Origin: Nocardia vinacea NBRC 16497
GTDB taxonomy: Bacteria; Actinomycetota; Actinomycetes; Mycobacteriales; Mycobacteriaceae
Direction: 5' to 3'
Length of the DNA stretch: 64,000 nucleotides
Assembly: GCF_000308835.1 (NCBI RefSeq)
Contig: NZ_BAGN01000007.1
Coordinates: forward strand, 1-64,000
Under the pieces are notes generated by a model, which saw only the letters and a list, made by a program, of their open reading frames with translations, was not told where the DNA came from and did not search any database. The translations under genes and the position numbers were made by a program. This document shows, in pieces, positions 1 to 8,308 of this stretch. Each line of letters begins with the position of its first letter. The stretch's first letter is position 1.

Positions 1-1159
1 TCGGCGACGGCTGGATCCATCTCGACCCGCAGGGCGGAATGCTGGTCCCGGATTCGGTATCTCGTGCCGTATCAACAGGTTTCCGAACCTCTTCGTTTTC
101 CCATATCGGCCGCAATGGCGCCGCCGTTCGCAGTGCCGCGATTCTGGATGCGGCGCGCGAGGCCGTCGCGGATCTCGTCGGCGGTGATCCGGCGGGCGTC
201 GTGCTCGGACCGGACCGCGCGGTTTTGTTGGCCTGGTTGGCGGAGTCGCTGAGTTCGCGACTCGGTCTCGGCACCGGGATAGTGCTGTCGCGATTGGATG
301 ATGAGGCGAACGTCGCGCCGTGGTTGCGGATCGCGAATCGCTACGGTGCGCATGTGCGCTGGGCCGAGGTCGAGATCGAAACCTGTGAGATGCCGTCGTG
401 GCAGTTCGAGGAATTGATCGGCCCGACCGCCCGGCTGGTCGCGCTGACCGCGGCGTCGCCGATCGTCGGTTCGGCCCCCGCGGTGCGGGTCGCGGCGGAT
501 CGGGTGCACGAGGTGGGTGGTCTGCTCGTCGCCGATTGCTTCGGCGCCGCGCCCTATGCCCTCATCGATATCGACGAACTGAATGCCGATGTGGTCGCGT
601 TGAGCGCCCCGCCTGGGGTGGTCCGCAGATCGGCGCGCTGGTTTTCCGCGATCCGGCCTTCCTGGACCGTATTCCGTCGATGTCGTTGAACCCCTATGCC
701 AAGGGCGCCGAACGGCTCGAGGTCGGGGGCCACCAGTACGCCCTGCTCGCCGGCCTGACCACCTCCATCGACTTCCTCGCGGGCCTGGACGAGCGCGCCC
801 GCGGCACCCGCCGCGAGCGCCTGGAAATCTCCATCACCTCGCTGCAGGACTACCACGATCAACTCTTCGAGCACCTGATGGACGTGCTCGACAAAATCTC
901 CAACCTGACCGTCATCGGCCGCGCATCCACCCGCATCCCCACCGTCAGCTTCACCATGGCAGGCATGCAAGCCGAAAAGGTAGCCGCCAAACTCGCCGAC
1001 GCCCGCATCGGCACCTTGAGCGGTGTCCACGGTGGCAGCCGGTTGTTGGATGCCCTCGGCGTCAACGACGAAGGCGGCGCGGTAACCGTCGGCTTGGCCC
1101 CGTACACAACGAATTTCGAGATCGATCAGTTGGGGCGGGCGCTGGCCGCGCTGGAGTGA
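1..1159 (+). pseudogene. Class V aminotransferase (Rv3778c-like), 5' truncated by window edge, one frameshift
   Basis: Reading starts before the window: the frame is open from base 3 with G-D-G-W-I-H-L-D, then continues to about base 615. After that the homologous protein continues one frame over, to the stop at 1159. Adding one base near 615-620 joins S-A-P to A-W-G-G-P-Q-I-G-A-L-V-F, the expected fold-type-I sequence, so a one-base deletion is inferred. The restored protein looks like the cysteine-desulfurase-like family of mycobacterial Rv3778c, recalled as lying beside a quinone oxidoreductase as here. The place where class V enzymes carry the PLP lysine reads A-W. Either a real pseudogene or a sequencing error; the reading frames on both sides are otherwise intact. 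Confidence 0.8.
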
Positions 1160-1292
1160 GTCCGGGGCGCTGCCCCAGCCCTGCTCCGCACGCGAAGCCT
1201 GTTGAGCGACTCGATAACGCGCATCAGTCGACATCTTCGCAGCTCATCGGCATTGATACGCACACCGAAGATCGCCCTTCGGGACGAAGAGG

Positions 1293-1820
1293 TCAGCTGG
1301 ACGCCGCACTGCGCGGATATTCGGGTTCACTCAGCTGCTGGGCGGTCGTCATAACGTTCAAGGTTGCCGAGTTCTCCGCGGCGATTGCGCCTTCGACTCG
1401 TTCGACAAGGGTCCGAAAGGCCTTGGTGTTGCCCAAGTGCTCGTACGGTCCTGTTCGGGTACGGAAGTAGACCTTTTCGTGGCCGAGCAGTTGTTCGGTC
1501 GACCGGTAGTTCTTCCATTGCTCTCGATACTTGAAGACACTCTCGAGCGAAACCGACGCCGCTACAACGAGACTGACCACTGTGACCACGATCGGTGCCC
1601 ACGCGAATGGGAGATTGACAAGGGCGGGTACGGTCACGCCGCCGCCCACGGCGAGGACCCGGATCTGCAAATGCCTGGCCTTCATCGTGACGGCCTTCTT
1701 GTCATACCAACCTTGGTACTGCTCCAAGCGATCGGTGATGTAGTCCTCTGGTGCTATCAAAGGCGGGCTCGGCTCATCAGAGCCGGACTGGCTGGAGCCG
1801 AGACCTTCGGTAAGAGGCAC
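1293..1820 (-). CDS. DUF4231 family membrane protein
   Basis: A 175-residue protein if the GTG at 1820 is the start. The same frame stays open to 2048, but that extension is low-complexity and not protein-like, so I placed the start inside. The body has a charged helix (D-R-L-E-Q-Y-Q-G-W-Y-D-K-K-A), two adjacent hydrophobic segments (roughly residues 54-90) with a short turn, and a soluble C-terminal part with E-S-V-F-K-Y-R-E-Q-W-K-N-Y-R-S-T-E-Q-L-L, the arrangement of DUF4231 proteins. Their function is not established. It is transcribed away from the MetE-like gene. No strong ribosome binding site supports the start, so the N-terminus is uncertain. Confidence 0.7.
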   Translation of the reverse strand: MPLTEGLGSSQSGSDEPSPPLIAPEDYITDRLEQYQGWYDKKAVTMKARHLQIRVLAVGGGVTVPALVNLPFAWAPIVVTVVSLVVAASVSLESVFKYREQWKNYRSTEQLLGHEKVYFRTRTGPYEHLGNTKAFRTLVERVEGAIAAENSATLNVMTTAQQLSEPEYPRSAASS

Positions 1821-2133
1821 GCCGCCTATTATCGACGAGCCGTTATGACCGCGCCTGGCGATCGGGAAAGCCGAGCACCGGTTCGCGGCATAAACCGTTG
1901 CACTCGAGCCGGTTTCGGGCGGTACGGTCGCGGCCAGCGGCGCGGAGAGCATTGCGGTTCCCAGCACCGGGAGGGCGTTCGAGCGGGGTAAAACCGCTCC
2001 GTAGTTCGGTGAGTTTGGTTGCGAGACAAGATATTTCGCGTGGGGCACGTCTCGGATCGCAGCTGGGTGGTTGCAGTCGAGCCGAGGGCGTCGGCGCTAT
2101 AGTCCCCGCACATCCGTACGGAGAGGACACCCG
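1821..2133. other. Divergent intergenic region
   Basis: About 310 bases between the DUF4231 gene and the MetE-like gene. A small inverted repeat (GAGCGG at 1981-1986, CCGCTC at 1994-1999) and a TATAGT hexamer at 2098-2103 are visible; the latter could be a -10 box for the rightward gene, but I see no well-spaced -35. No convincing gene. Confidence 0.4.
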
Positions 2134-3186
2134 ATGGCTCTTTCACTGCCCGTGACGTACCTGGTGGGAAGCGCCAACGCGCCGACACGACAGATCGCGA
2201 TGGAGAAATTCGGCACGATGTGGGAGTACCTGCCGTCGTTTCCGGAGGGTGACACGGCTTTTCCCGGTTGGATCATGCCGAGGCTGCGCAGTACCTTCGC
2301 GCTTCCTGGAATGCGGAAGGTGAAGGAGGGCAATATCGAGTTGGCCTATCCGGGGATGCCCGGTTACGAGTACGCCGGTGCGCATGAGCTCGAGATTCCG
2401 CCCGTGCTGCTGGGTTATTTCGACCAAGCCGAGGCGGCCAAGCCGATTCTGCAGCGCATGATCGAGGAACGCGGCAGCAGCAAGAGCTATCAGGCGTGCA
2501 TTGTCGATCCGTACGATCACGCGTACTTCGCCCTGGGTGAGGCCGGACTCGAGCAGCATTACGAGTCGTTCCGGAAACCGGCGCTGGAAGAGATCTTCGC
2601 TATTCATCGGCTGTTCGACGGCGATGTGGTGTTCCAACTCGAGAGCCCCGGGCGCATGTTGACCATCGAAGTGATCGAGTCGGCGCAAGAGCGCGCCGCG
2701 AAAGCTGTTGAGCTGGCTTCGGATCTCGCCGCATTCGTGCGCAGGATGCCGGAGGGGGCCCGTGTCACGATCCATCTGTGTCGCGGCGACTGGGAGCACA
2801 GCACGTGGCTGAAGCAGATCAACGGGTTCGAGCCGGTTGTGCTGTTGGTCAATGCCATTGCGGCGGCATGGCCCGAGGGCCGGACGCTGCAGGGTATTCA
2901 TATTCCCCTGGCGGCGGCCGACGTACTGCCATTCGCCGACGTGGACAATCCCGATATCTATCAGCCATTGGAGCAGCTGACCACCGACGCGACCATCTAC
3001 GCCGGTATCGTGCACGAGAAGGCGAGTGCGGACCATATCCGCTCGGCCTTGACGCAGGCGCGGAAGTATTACCCTCGTCCATTCGGCGGGCTGAGCACAT
3101 CGTGCGGTATGGCTCGGATGACCGAAGCCGAAATGGACCACGCACTGCGATTGCTGACCGAATTGATGGTCACGACGACCGGTTGA
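2134..3186 (+). CDS. Short cobalamin-independent methionine synthase (MetE)-like protein
   Basis: 350 residues from the ATG at 2134, which follows GGAGAGG with good spacing; the frame is open further upstream but without protein-like sequence. It resembles the C-terminal catalytic half of MetE/UROD-superfamily barrels. It has an H-x-C pair in T-I-H-L-C-R-G-D-W (about residue 213) and a late cysteine in S-T-S-C-G-M-A-R, matching the zinc ligands that bind the thiol substrate in MetE, plus an A-G-I-V-H-E-K segment like the MetE G-x-V-D-x-K-S. It lacks the long MetE N-terminal barrel. A zinc-dependent methyl transfer to a thiol is inferred; the substrate is unknown. No methionine genes are adjacent. 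Confidence 0.75.
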   Translation: MALSLPVTYLVGSANAPTRQIAMEKFGTMWEYLPSFPEGDTAFPGWIMPRLRSTFALPGMRKVKEGNIELAYPGMPGYEYAGAHELEIPPVLLGYFDQAEAAKPILQRMIEERGSSKSYQACIVDPYDHAYFALGEAGLEQHYESFRKPALEEIFAIHRLFDGDVVFQLESPGRMLTIEVIESAQERAAKAVELASDLAAFVRRMPEGARVTIHLCRGDWEHSTWLKQINGFEPVVLLVNAIAAAWPEGRTLQGIHIPLAAADVLPFADVDNPDIYQPLEQLTTDATIYAGIVHEKASADHIRSALTQARKYYPRPFGGLSTSCGMARMTEAEMDHALRLLTELMVTTTG

Positions 3187-3413
3187 TCGGTCCGGATCCG
3201 CGCGACGGGCGGATCGTCGACCAGACCTCGATTCAGGCGTGGACGAAGCGGAAGCAAGCTGTCGATCGCGCGCCTCGGAAGTCCGCATGGAGCCCGTTCC
3301 AGGGGCGAACATGACACACATCTGAGGGCACCGTGTGTCGCGGTGTGTCAGAACTCCCCACCCGCCGTTGGGGTTTCGCTGACATGAAGACCCGGAAGAC
3401 CAGGTCTGGATTG

Positions 3414-3498
3414 CGGAGACGGAGGGATTTGAACCCCCGGTCGCTCTCGCGACGCTCGCTTTCAAGGCGAGTGCATTCGGCCGCTCTGCCACGTCTCC
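3414..3498 (-). tRNA. tRNA-Ser(TGA)
   Basis: Read on the minus strand, a complete class II tRNA: acceptor stem GGAGACG/CGTCTCC, D-arm, anticodon loop C-T-TGA-A-A, a long variable arm, a GGTTCAAATCC T-loop region and discriminator G. CCA is not encoded. Confidence 0.97.
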
Positions 3499-3542
3499 AG
3501 GCCAACGAGAGTACCCGTCGCCGTGCGCCGTCCGTCGACGGG

Positions 3543-4040
3543 TCAGTCGGAGTTGCCGATCTCGTGGTCGACGCGGGCGAAGACCTCGCCGACTATCTCG
3601 AGTTGTTCGGGACCGAGTAGGTCGATGAAGTTGCGGCGGACCGCCTCGACGTGACCGGGTGCGGCGGCCTCGAGCCGGCGCATACCTTCCTCGGTGAGTT
3701 CGGCGAGTACGCCGCGGCCGTCCTCGAGGCAGGTGTTGCGGCGGACCATCCGCTGAGTCTCCAGGCGGCGGATCTGATGGGTGAGTCGGCTGCGGGAGGA
3801 CAGCACGCCGTCGGCGAGCTCGCTCATGCGCAACGAACGGTCGGGCGCCTCGGAGAGCAGGACGAGGATCCGGTATTCCGCGAGGGTGAGGTCGGAGTCG
3901 CGTTGCAGTTGACGGTTCAATGCCGTCGCCAAGCGCTGATTACCGTCCATATAGGCCCGCCAGGCACGCTGCTGCGACGACGAGAGCCATTGCGGCTCGA
4001 CGGGCGCGTGACTGCTCGGTTCTGGTTGCACATGCTCCAT
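3543..4040 (-). CDS. MarR family transcriptional regulator
   Basis: 165 residues from the ATG at 4040 (M-E-H-V-Q-P); an earlier in-frame ATG at 4103 adds an unlikely stretch. The core L-T-L-A-E-Y-R-I-L-V-L-L-S-E followed by recognition helix S-S-R-S-R-L-T-H-Q-I-R-R-L-E and wing R-N-T-C-L-E-D-G-R-G is a classic MarR winged helix (residues about 50-120), flanked by the dimerisation helices. MarR proteins are mostly ligand- or oxidant-responsive repressors. A single cysteine sits in the wing. The minus-strand oxidoreductase at 4162-5337 reads towards this gene and is 121 bases upstream of its start, so the two may be co-regulated, but no operator is obvious. Confidence 0.88.
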   Translation of the reverse strand: MEHVQPEPSSHAPVEPQWLSSSQQRAWRAYMDGNQRLATALNRQLQRDSDLTLAEYRILVLLSEAPDRSLRMSELADGVLSSRSRLTHQIRRLETQRMVRRNTCLEDGRGVLAELTEEGMRRLEAAAPGHVEAVRRNFIDLLGPEQLEIVGEVFARVDHEIGNSD

Positions 4041-4161
4041 TCTAAGCGCGCCTGAACTGCGCAAACGCATAACCCAGCGGTCCGGAGAAAGACCTGGACA
4101 CACGACTAATCAAGCCCTGGATCAGGGCATATGGGTCGACCGGTTCAGCGGATTGTTGCGA

Positions 4162-5337
4162 TCAATGGATTGTTGCGATCAATGAACGGTTGAGCTCGGC
4201 CGGGTTCGCGCATCCGGACAGGCCCATGACGGAGTCGAAGTCCGCGAGCAGAACGCGCAGCGCGTGGCGAACACCTGCTCGGCCTGCGATGCCGAGACCG
4301 TACGCCCATGGGCGACCGAACAGCACCGCCTTCGCGCCGAGTGCCAGCGCAGTGAGCATGTCCGAGCCGGTGCGGATGCCGGAGTCGAACAGGACGTCCG
4401 CGCGGTCGCCGATCGTGGCGACCACGGCGGGAAGGGCATCGAGTGCGGCGATGGCACCGTCGACCTGGCGGCCGCCGTGGTTGCTGACGACCACTGCGTC
4501 GGCACCAGCGTCGACCACTTGACGGGCGTCGTCCGGATGCAGGATGCCTTTGACCGCGATCGGCAGATCGGTCCACTCCCGCAGGTGGGCAAGGTCCGCT
4601 GGGCGCAGGGCGTGGTTGCCGAACAAGCCGCTCCAGGTGAGAATCGCGGCTCGCATCGCGTCCTCGCTCTCTTCGGGCGGCGTCGAAAGTTTCGCCCGGA
4701 AGACCGGATCCGACAGATAGTTGGCGATGCCTTTGCCGTGCAGGAACGGCAGATGTGCGAGCTCGAGATCGCGGGGTCGCCAACCTAGGCTCGGGGTGTC
4801 GACGGTGACGACAATGGCCGACGCACCCGCACGCTCCGCACGCTCGACGAAGGATCTGGCCAGCTCGTCATCGGCCGGCCAGTACAGCTGATACCACCAG
4901 CTACCGGCCCCCGCGCCGACATCCTCGATCGTGGACGAGGCCGCCGTCGAGAGCACGGTACCGACGCCGAGTTCCTTCGTGACCTCCGCGACGATCACCT
5001 CACCACCCTCGTGCAGCAGCTCCAGCACCCCGACCGGCGCGGTCAGCACCGGCGCGGCCAGTCGCGTCCCGAGCACCTCCACCGACAGATCGCGCGCACC
5101 CGGCCCCGAGGTGCCGCGCAGCATCCGCGGCACAATCCGGTACCGGTCGAATGCGGACCGATTGGCCGCCGCCGTCCGCTCCCCCGATGCACTCCCCGCC
5201 ACATACGCGAAGGCTTCCTTGCTCAGCACCGCACGCGCCCGGTCTTCCAAACCCGCAGCCGTCAACGGCAATTCGGGCACCGCGCCACCCAGTCCACCCA
5301 GGTAGATCTCGTTCTGGAAGTCGACAAAGCTGCTCAC
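4162..5337 (-). CDS. FMN-dependent alpha-hydroxy-acid oxidoreductase, lactate 2-monooxygenase-like
   Basis: 391 residues from the GTG at 5337 (V-S-S-F-V-D-F-Q-N-E-I-Y). An FMN-binding TIM barrel of the LldD/glycolate oxidase family: Y-V-A-G-S-A-S-G-E near the N-terminus, W-Y-Q-L-Y-W in the middle, V-K-G-I-L-H-P-D-D-A with the FMN-binding lysine, and the catalytic histidine in S-N-H-G-G-R-Q (about residue 284), then F-D-S-G-I-R-T-G-S-D and G-R-P-W-A-Y-G. The N-E-I-Y start and the loop style fit the mycobacterial lactate 2-monooxygenase branch, which turns lactate plus oxygen into acetate and CO2. Substrate and oxidase/dehydrogenase choice cannot be told from sequence. The start lacks a clear Shine-Dalgarno. 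Confidence 0.85.
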   Translation of the reverse strand: MSSFVDFQNEIYLGGLGGAVPELPLTAAGLEDRARAVLSKEAFAYVAGSASGERTAAANRSAFDRYRIVPRMLRGTSGPGARDLSVEVLGTRLAAPVLTAPVGVLELLHEGGEVIVAEVTKELGVGTVLSTAASSTIEDVGAGAGSWWYQLYWPADDELARSFVERAERAGASAIVVTVDTPSLGWRPRDLELAHLPFLHGKGIANYLSDPVFRAKLSTPPEESEDAMRAAILTWSGLFGNHALRPADLAHLREWTDLPIAVKGILHPDDARQVVDAGADAVVVSNHGGRQVDGAIAALDALPAVVATIGDRADVLFDSGIRTGSDMLTALALGAKAVLFGRPWAYGLGIAGRAGVRHALRVLLADFDSVMGLSGCANPAELNRSLIATIH

Positions 5338-5669
5338 GCCCGGAACGCTAGTACCCCGCATCCATCCCCGCAGGCAGCTCGCCATATTTCCAGCCCTGAC
5401 GACGCCGGACCAGAGTGCGGGACGCCGCATTCCATTTGTGAGCCGCACATCCAGTACCGAGCCTGGTGCCGAATACGTTCAACGGGCGATCATGACGTCA
5501 CCGCTGGGACCCACCGGCGAGCATGATCACGTGGCGGCAGTCCATCCAGGCGGGTGACCTGTGGCACGACCGAAATCAGCGCTGATTCGGCAGCAGGCTC
5601 TACACGGGGTGTGTGCTCGCGAGAAGGGGTGGCCAGCGGGCGGGTCGGGGATGGGGGGAGGATGGGGCG

Positions 5670-6671
5670 GTGCGCGCTATCGAGTTGAACGGGTTCGGGG
5701 GACCCGAGGTGATGGAGTGGGGCGAGGCGGCGGATCCGGTGCCGGGGCACGGGGAGGTGCTGATCGAGGTTGCCGCAGCCGGGGTGAATCGCGCGGATCT
5801 GCTGCAGCGGCGAGGGTTCTATCCGCCGCCGCCCGGGGCCAGTGAGGTCATGGGGTTGGAATGTTCGGGGGTCATCGCCGAAGTCGGTGATGGGGTGCGG
5901 GATTGGCACGTCGGCGATCGCGTGTGTGCGCTGCTGTCCGGTGGTGGGTACGCGGAAAAGGTTGTGGTTGCCGCGAGCCAGGTGCTGCCGGTGCCCGACG
6001 GGCTCGACCTGGGTGCGGCGGCCGCGCTGCCCGAAGCGGCCGCGACGGTGTGGTCGAACCTCGCGATGACCGCCGGGCTGGCTGCGGGGCAGTTGGTGCT
6101 GATCCATGGCGGCGGCAGCGGAATCGGTACGCACGCCATCCAAGTCGCGGTGAGCCAGGGCGCTCGTGTGGCGGTGACCGCGGGCTCGGCGGAGAAGCTG
6201 AAGCGGTGCCGCGAGTTGGGCGCGAGCGTCCTGATCAATTACCGCGAGGACGATTTCGTCGCCGCGATCCGCGCCGAAAACGGTGCGGGCGGTCCCGGCG
6301 CCGACATCATCCTCGATATCATGGGCGCCGCCTACCTGTCACGAAACGTCGAGGCGCTGGCACCGCACGGCCGCCTAGTGGTGATCGGCATGCAGGGCGG
6401 GGCCACCGCCGAGCTGAATCTCGGTGCGCTGCTGTCCAAATGGGGCACCATCCACGCCAACAACGTCCGCAACCGCCCCACCACCGGCCCGAACAGCAAG
6501 GCCACCATCATCGCCGAACTTCGCCGCCACATCTGGCCCCTGATCGCCGACGGCACCATCGCCCCGGTCATCCACGCCGAACTCCCGATTACCGAAGCCC
6601 CCGAGGCCCACCGCCTCCTGGACTCCTCCGAAACCTTCGGCAAGGTAGTCCTGAACGTCCGCGACGCCTGA
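5670..6671 (+). CDS. NAD(P)H:quinone oxidoreductase, zinc-free MDR (Rv3777-like)
   Basis: 333 residues from the GTG at 5670, which sits after GGGAGGATGGGGCG; the ATG at 5613 would add a Gly/Arg-rich tail unlike the family. Medium-chain dehydrogenase fold: N-V-N-R-A-D-L-L-Q-R-R-G-F-Y-P-P-P-P-G (quinone reductase/PIG3 signature), the Rossmann motif G-G-G-S-G-I-G near residue 147, and no zinc-ligand cysteines. It reduces quinones or other carbonyl/alkene acceptors with NADPH. Its position after the class V aminotransferase matches the gene order I recall from mycobacteria. It is likely cytosolic and monocistronic. Confidence 0.9.
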   Translation: MRAIELNGFGGPEVMEWGEAADPVPGHGEVLIEVAAAGVNRADLLQRRGFYPPPPGASEVMGLECSGVIAEVGDGVRDWHVGDRVCALLSGGGYAEKVVVAASQVLPVPDGLDLGAAAALPEAAATVWSNLAMTAGLAAGQLVLIHGGGSGIGTHAIQVAVSQGARVAVTAGSAEKLKRCRELGASVLINYREDDFVAAIRAENGAGGPGADIILDIMGAAYLSRNVEALAPHGRLVVIGMQGGATAELNLGALLSKWGTIHANNVRNRPTTGPNSKATIIAELRRHIWPLIADGTIAPVIHAELPITEAPEAHRLLDSSETFGKVVLNVRDA

Positions 6672-6839
6672 CCGCAGCTGCACCCATAGGTATTCGAACC
6701 CGCACCCTCCTGGCGGCCGGTGTCGCACAGCTAGTGGGCACCTCGCACAAGCTCTGTGTGAGGTCGGCAATGGCTATGCGACAGCTCAGGGTTCTAGGAA
6801 GTGCTCACGAATTGGGCTGTGTCCGGCCAGAATTGACCG

Positions 6840-7676
6840 ATGACCGAGCTGGCATTGACTACGGATCGGCGGGACGAACTGGCCGCGTTGCTCGGTGATG
6901 AGGAGCGGCTTCGGGCCGAATATCCGAAGGTGGCGCAGTACTTGGATACGGCCCCGATGTTGGCGGGGACGGGGGATGATCGGGCCGACGCCGCGTTCGA
7001 TCTGCGGTTCGTGCACTACATGACTGGTGGCCGGTCGGTCAGCGCGAATCCGTACTGGGAGATCGTTGCGCCATCGGTGTCCGAGTGCGAAGGCCGTCGC
7101 GTGGTGGACGGCGGTCGGACGAAGGGCAGCGTGCGTCTGGCGTTCGCGCAGACAATCTTGCAGGCCGCCTATGCGTACGCCATCCCGTCGCCCGAGACGA
7201 TTGCGTGGCTGATTCAGTTCGCCGATGGCCGCGAAGTGATCGAACTGGGGGCCGGGCGTGGGTATTGGGCGGCGCAACTGACCGAAGTAGGCGTGGGCGT
7301 CGACGCGTACGACTCCGAACCGCCGGACAAGACGGAGAACATGTCGTTTCTCGGTGCAGTCGGTCAGTCGGACGTGTGGCATGGCATCGGGGATCTCGAT
7401 GAGCTCGCTGCGCGTCCGAGCGGCGGCTCGGATGATCTGCTGTTCCTCTGCTGGCCGCCTGGCTGGGGCAACACGATGGCGTCTGAAGCGCTCGCCGCGT
7501 TCGAAGCTGGAGGTGGCGAACGGCTGGTCTACGTCGGAGAGCCGAAGGGCGGAAAGACCGGCGATGATGCGTTCTTCGATGGACTCGCCGCGCGCTGGAA
7601 GCTGAACTCCGAAGACGCGCAGTTCGTTTCGTGGTGGAACCTGGCGGACCGCGCACAGGGTTGGGTCCGGCGCTGA
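6840..7676 (+). CDS. Putative SAM-dependent methyltransferase-like protein
   Basis: 278 residues from the ATG at 6840. The only recognisable signature is a motif-I-like E-L-G-A-G-R-G-Y-W-A-A-Q-L (residues about 135-147) followed by D-A-Y-D-S-E-P-P at the expected second acidic strand, then L-F-L-C-W-P-P-G-W-G as a motif-IV-like strand. This is a Rossmann-type methyltransferase layout with a long N-terminal extension of about 120 residues. No substrate can be named. The stop is followed within six bases by a CCTGA pentamer repeat, and there is no co-directional partner. Confidence 0.6.
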   Translation: MTELALTTDRRDELAALLGDEERLRAEYPKVAQYLDTAPMLAGTGDDRADAAFDLRFVHYMTGGRSVSANPYWEIVAPSVSECEGRRVVDGGRTKGSVRLAFAQTILQAAYAYAIPSPETIAWLIQFADGREVIELGAGRGYWAAQLTEVGVGVDAYDSEPPDKTENMSFLGAVGQSDVWHGIGDLDELAARPSGGSDDLLFLCWPPGWGNTMASEALAAFEAGGGERLVYVGEPKGGKTGDDAFFDGLAARWKLNSEDAQFVSWWNLADRAQGWVRR

Positions 7677-7682
7677 TCTCTG

Positions 7683-7704
7683 CCTGACCTGACCTGACCT
7701 GACC
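7683..7704. repeat. CCTGA pentanucleotide tandem repeat
   Basis: Four perfect CCTGA units plus a partial fifth, six bases after a stop codon. A short slippage-prone tract outside coding sequence. Confidence 0.9.
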
Positions 7705-7952
7705 GTCGGCGGTACATGCACTCCAGTTCACGTCCGACGGCGTCATCAAGGTCGAGGTATTGCTAGCTGGTAATGGGCTGAGGCTGTGATCCATGCCAGC
7801 TGACAGTCACACGATCTCCAAAGGCTGAACAAGAGCGCGACCGAAGGGAGACGACCCCGCCGCCGAACCAAGCCGGGGGCGAAGCCCTCCGGCCAACCTC
7901 GGGGGTCCGGGGGCAAAGCCCTCCGGGTGGGGCGTGGGGGTTCCACCCCCAC

Positions 7953-8006
7953 AAAAAATGACGAAACGAGCCCCGGCTCACGCTCTCCGTGAGCATGAGC
8001 CGGGGC
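7953..8006 (-). terminator. Intrinsic terminator of tRNA-Arg(ACG)
   Basis: On the minus strand, directly after the tRNA, an 11-bp stem (7996-8006 pairing with 7970-7980, GCCCCGGCTCA) is followed by a T-rich stretch ending in six Ts (7953-7958). A second 7-bp GC stem lies just beyond. Confidence 0.75.
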
Positions 8007-8015
8007 CGAGTGAAG

Positions 8016-8088
8016 TGCGCCCGAAGGGATTCGAACCCCTAACCTTCTGATCCGTAGTCAGATGCTCTATCCGTTGAGCTACGGGCGC
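8016..8088 (-). tRNA. tRNA-Arg(ACG)
   Basis: Complete cloverleaf on the minus strand: acceptor GCGCCCG/CGGGCGC, D-arm GCTC-AACGGATA-GAGC, anticodon loop CT-ACG-GA, T-arm GGGGTTCGAATCCC, discriminator A. CCA is not encoded. Confidence 0.97.
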
Positions 8089-8130
8089 ATGCCTGTGTTC
8101 AGTTGTATAGCCCGGCGAACCGGGGTGTGG

Positions 8131-8217
8131 CGGAGGCGAGAGGATTTGAACCTCCGGTCCCCGTGAAGGGACAACTCATTAGCAGTGAGTCCCATTCGGC
8201 CGCTCTGGCACGCCTCC
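8131..8217 (-). tRNA. tRNA-Ser(GCT)
   Basis: Class II tRNA on the minus strand: acceptor GGAGGCG/CGCCTCC, anticodon GCT in the loop C-T-GCT-A-A, a long variable arm, T-loop GGTTCAAATCC, discriminator G. It lies 42 bases upstream of tRNA-Arg on the same strand and may be co-transcribed with it. Confidence 0.96.
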
Positions 8218-8308
8218 TGGAGCCTTCTCTTCGAGGGCACCGGTCCTTTCGAACCGCCGAACAGGAAGGTTACAGTAGCCGACGTCCAGATCGCAAAACG
8301 CCAGGTAA

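Larger units (their letters stand above)
7677..8015. other. Intergenic region with pentamer repeat, GC-rich direct repeats and terminators
   Basis: No gene seen. It holds four CCTGA units (7683-7702), a pair of 18-base direct repeats with one mismatch (7875-7892 and 7909-7926, core CGAAGCCCTCC / CAAAGCCCTCC), a GC stem (7934-7940 with 7946-7952) and the tRNA-Arg terminator described separately. Confidence 0.6.

Noticed and set aside
6685-6720. T-arm-like sequence (GGTTCGAATACC on the minus strand), possible partial tRNA
   Set aside because: No matching stem, acceptor or anticodon arm around it; likely chance.
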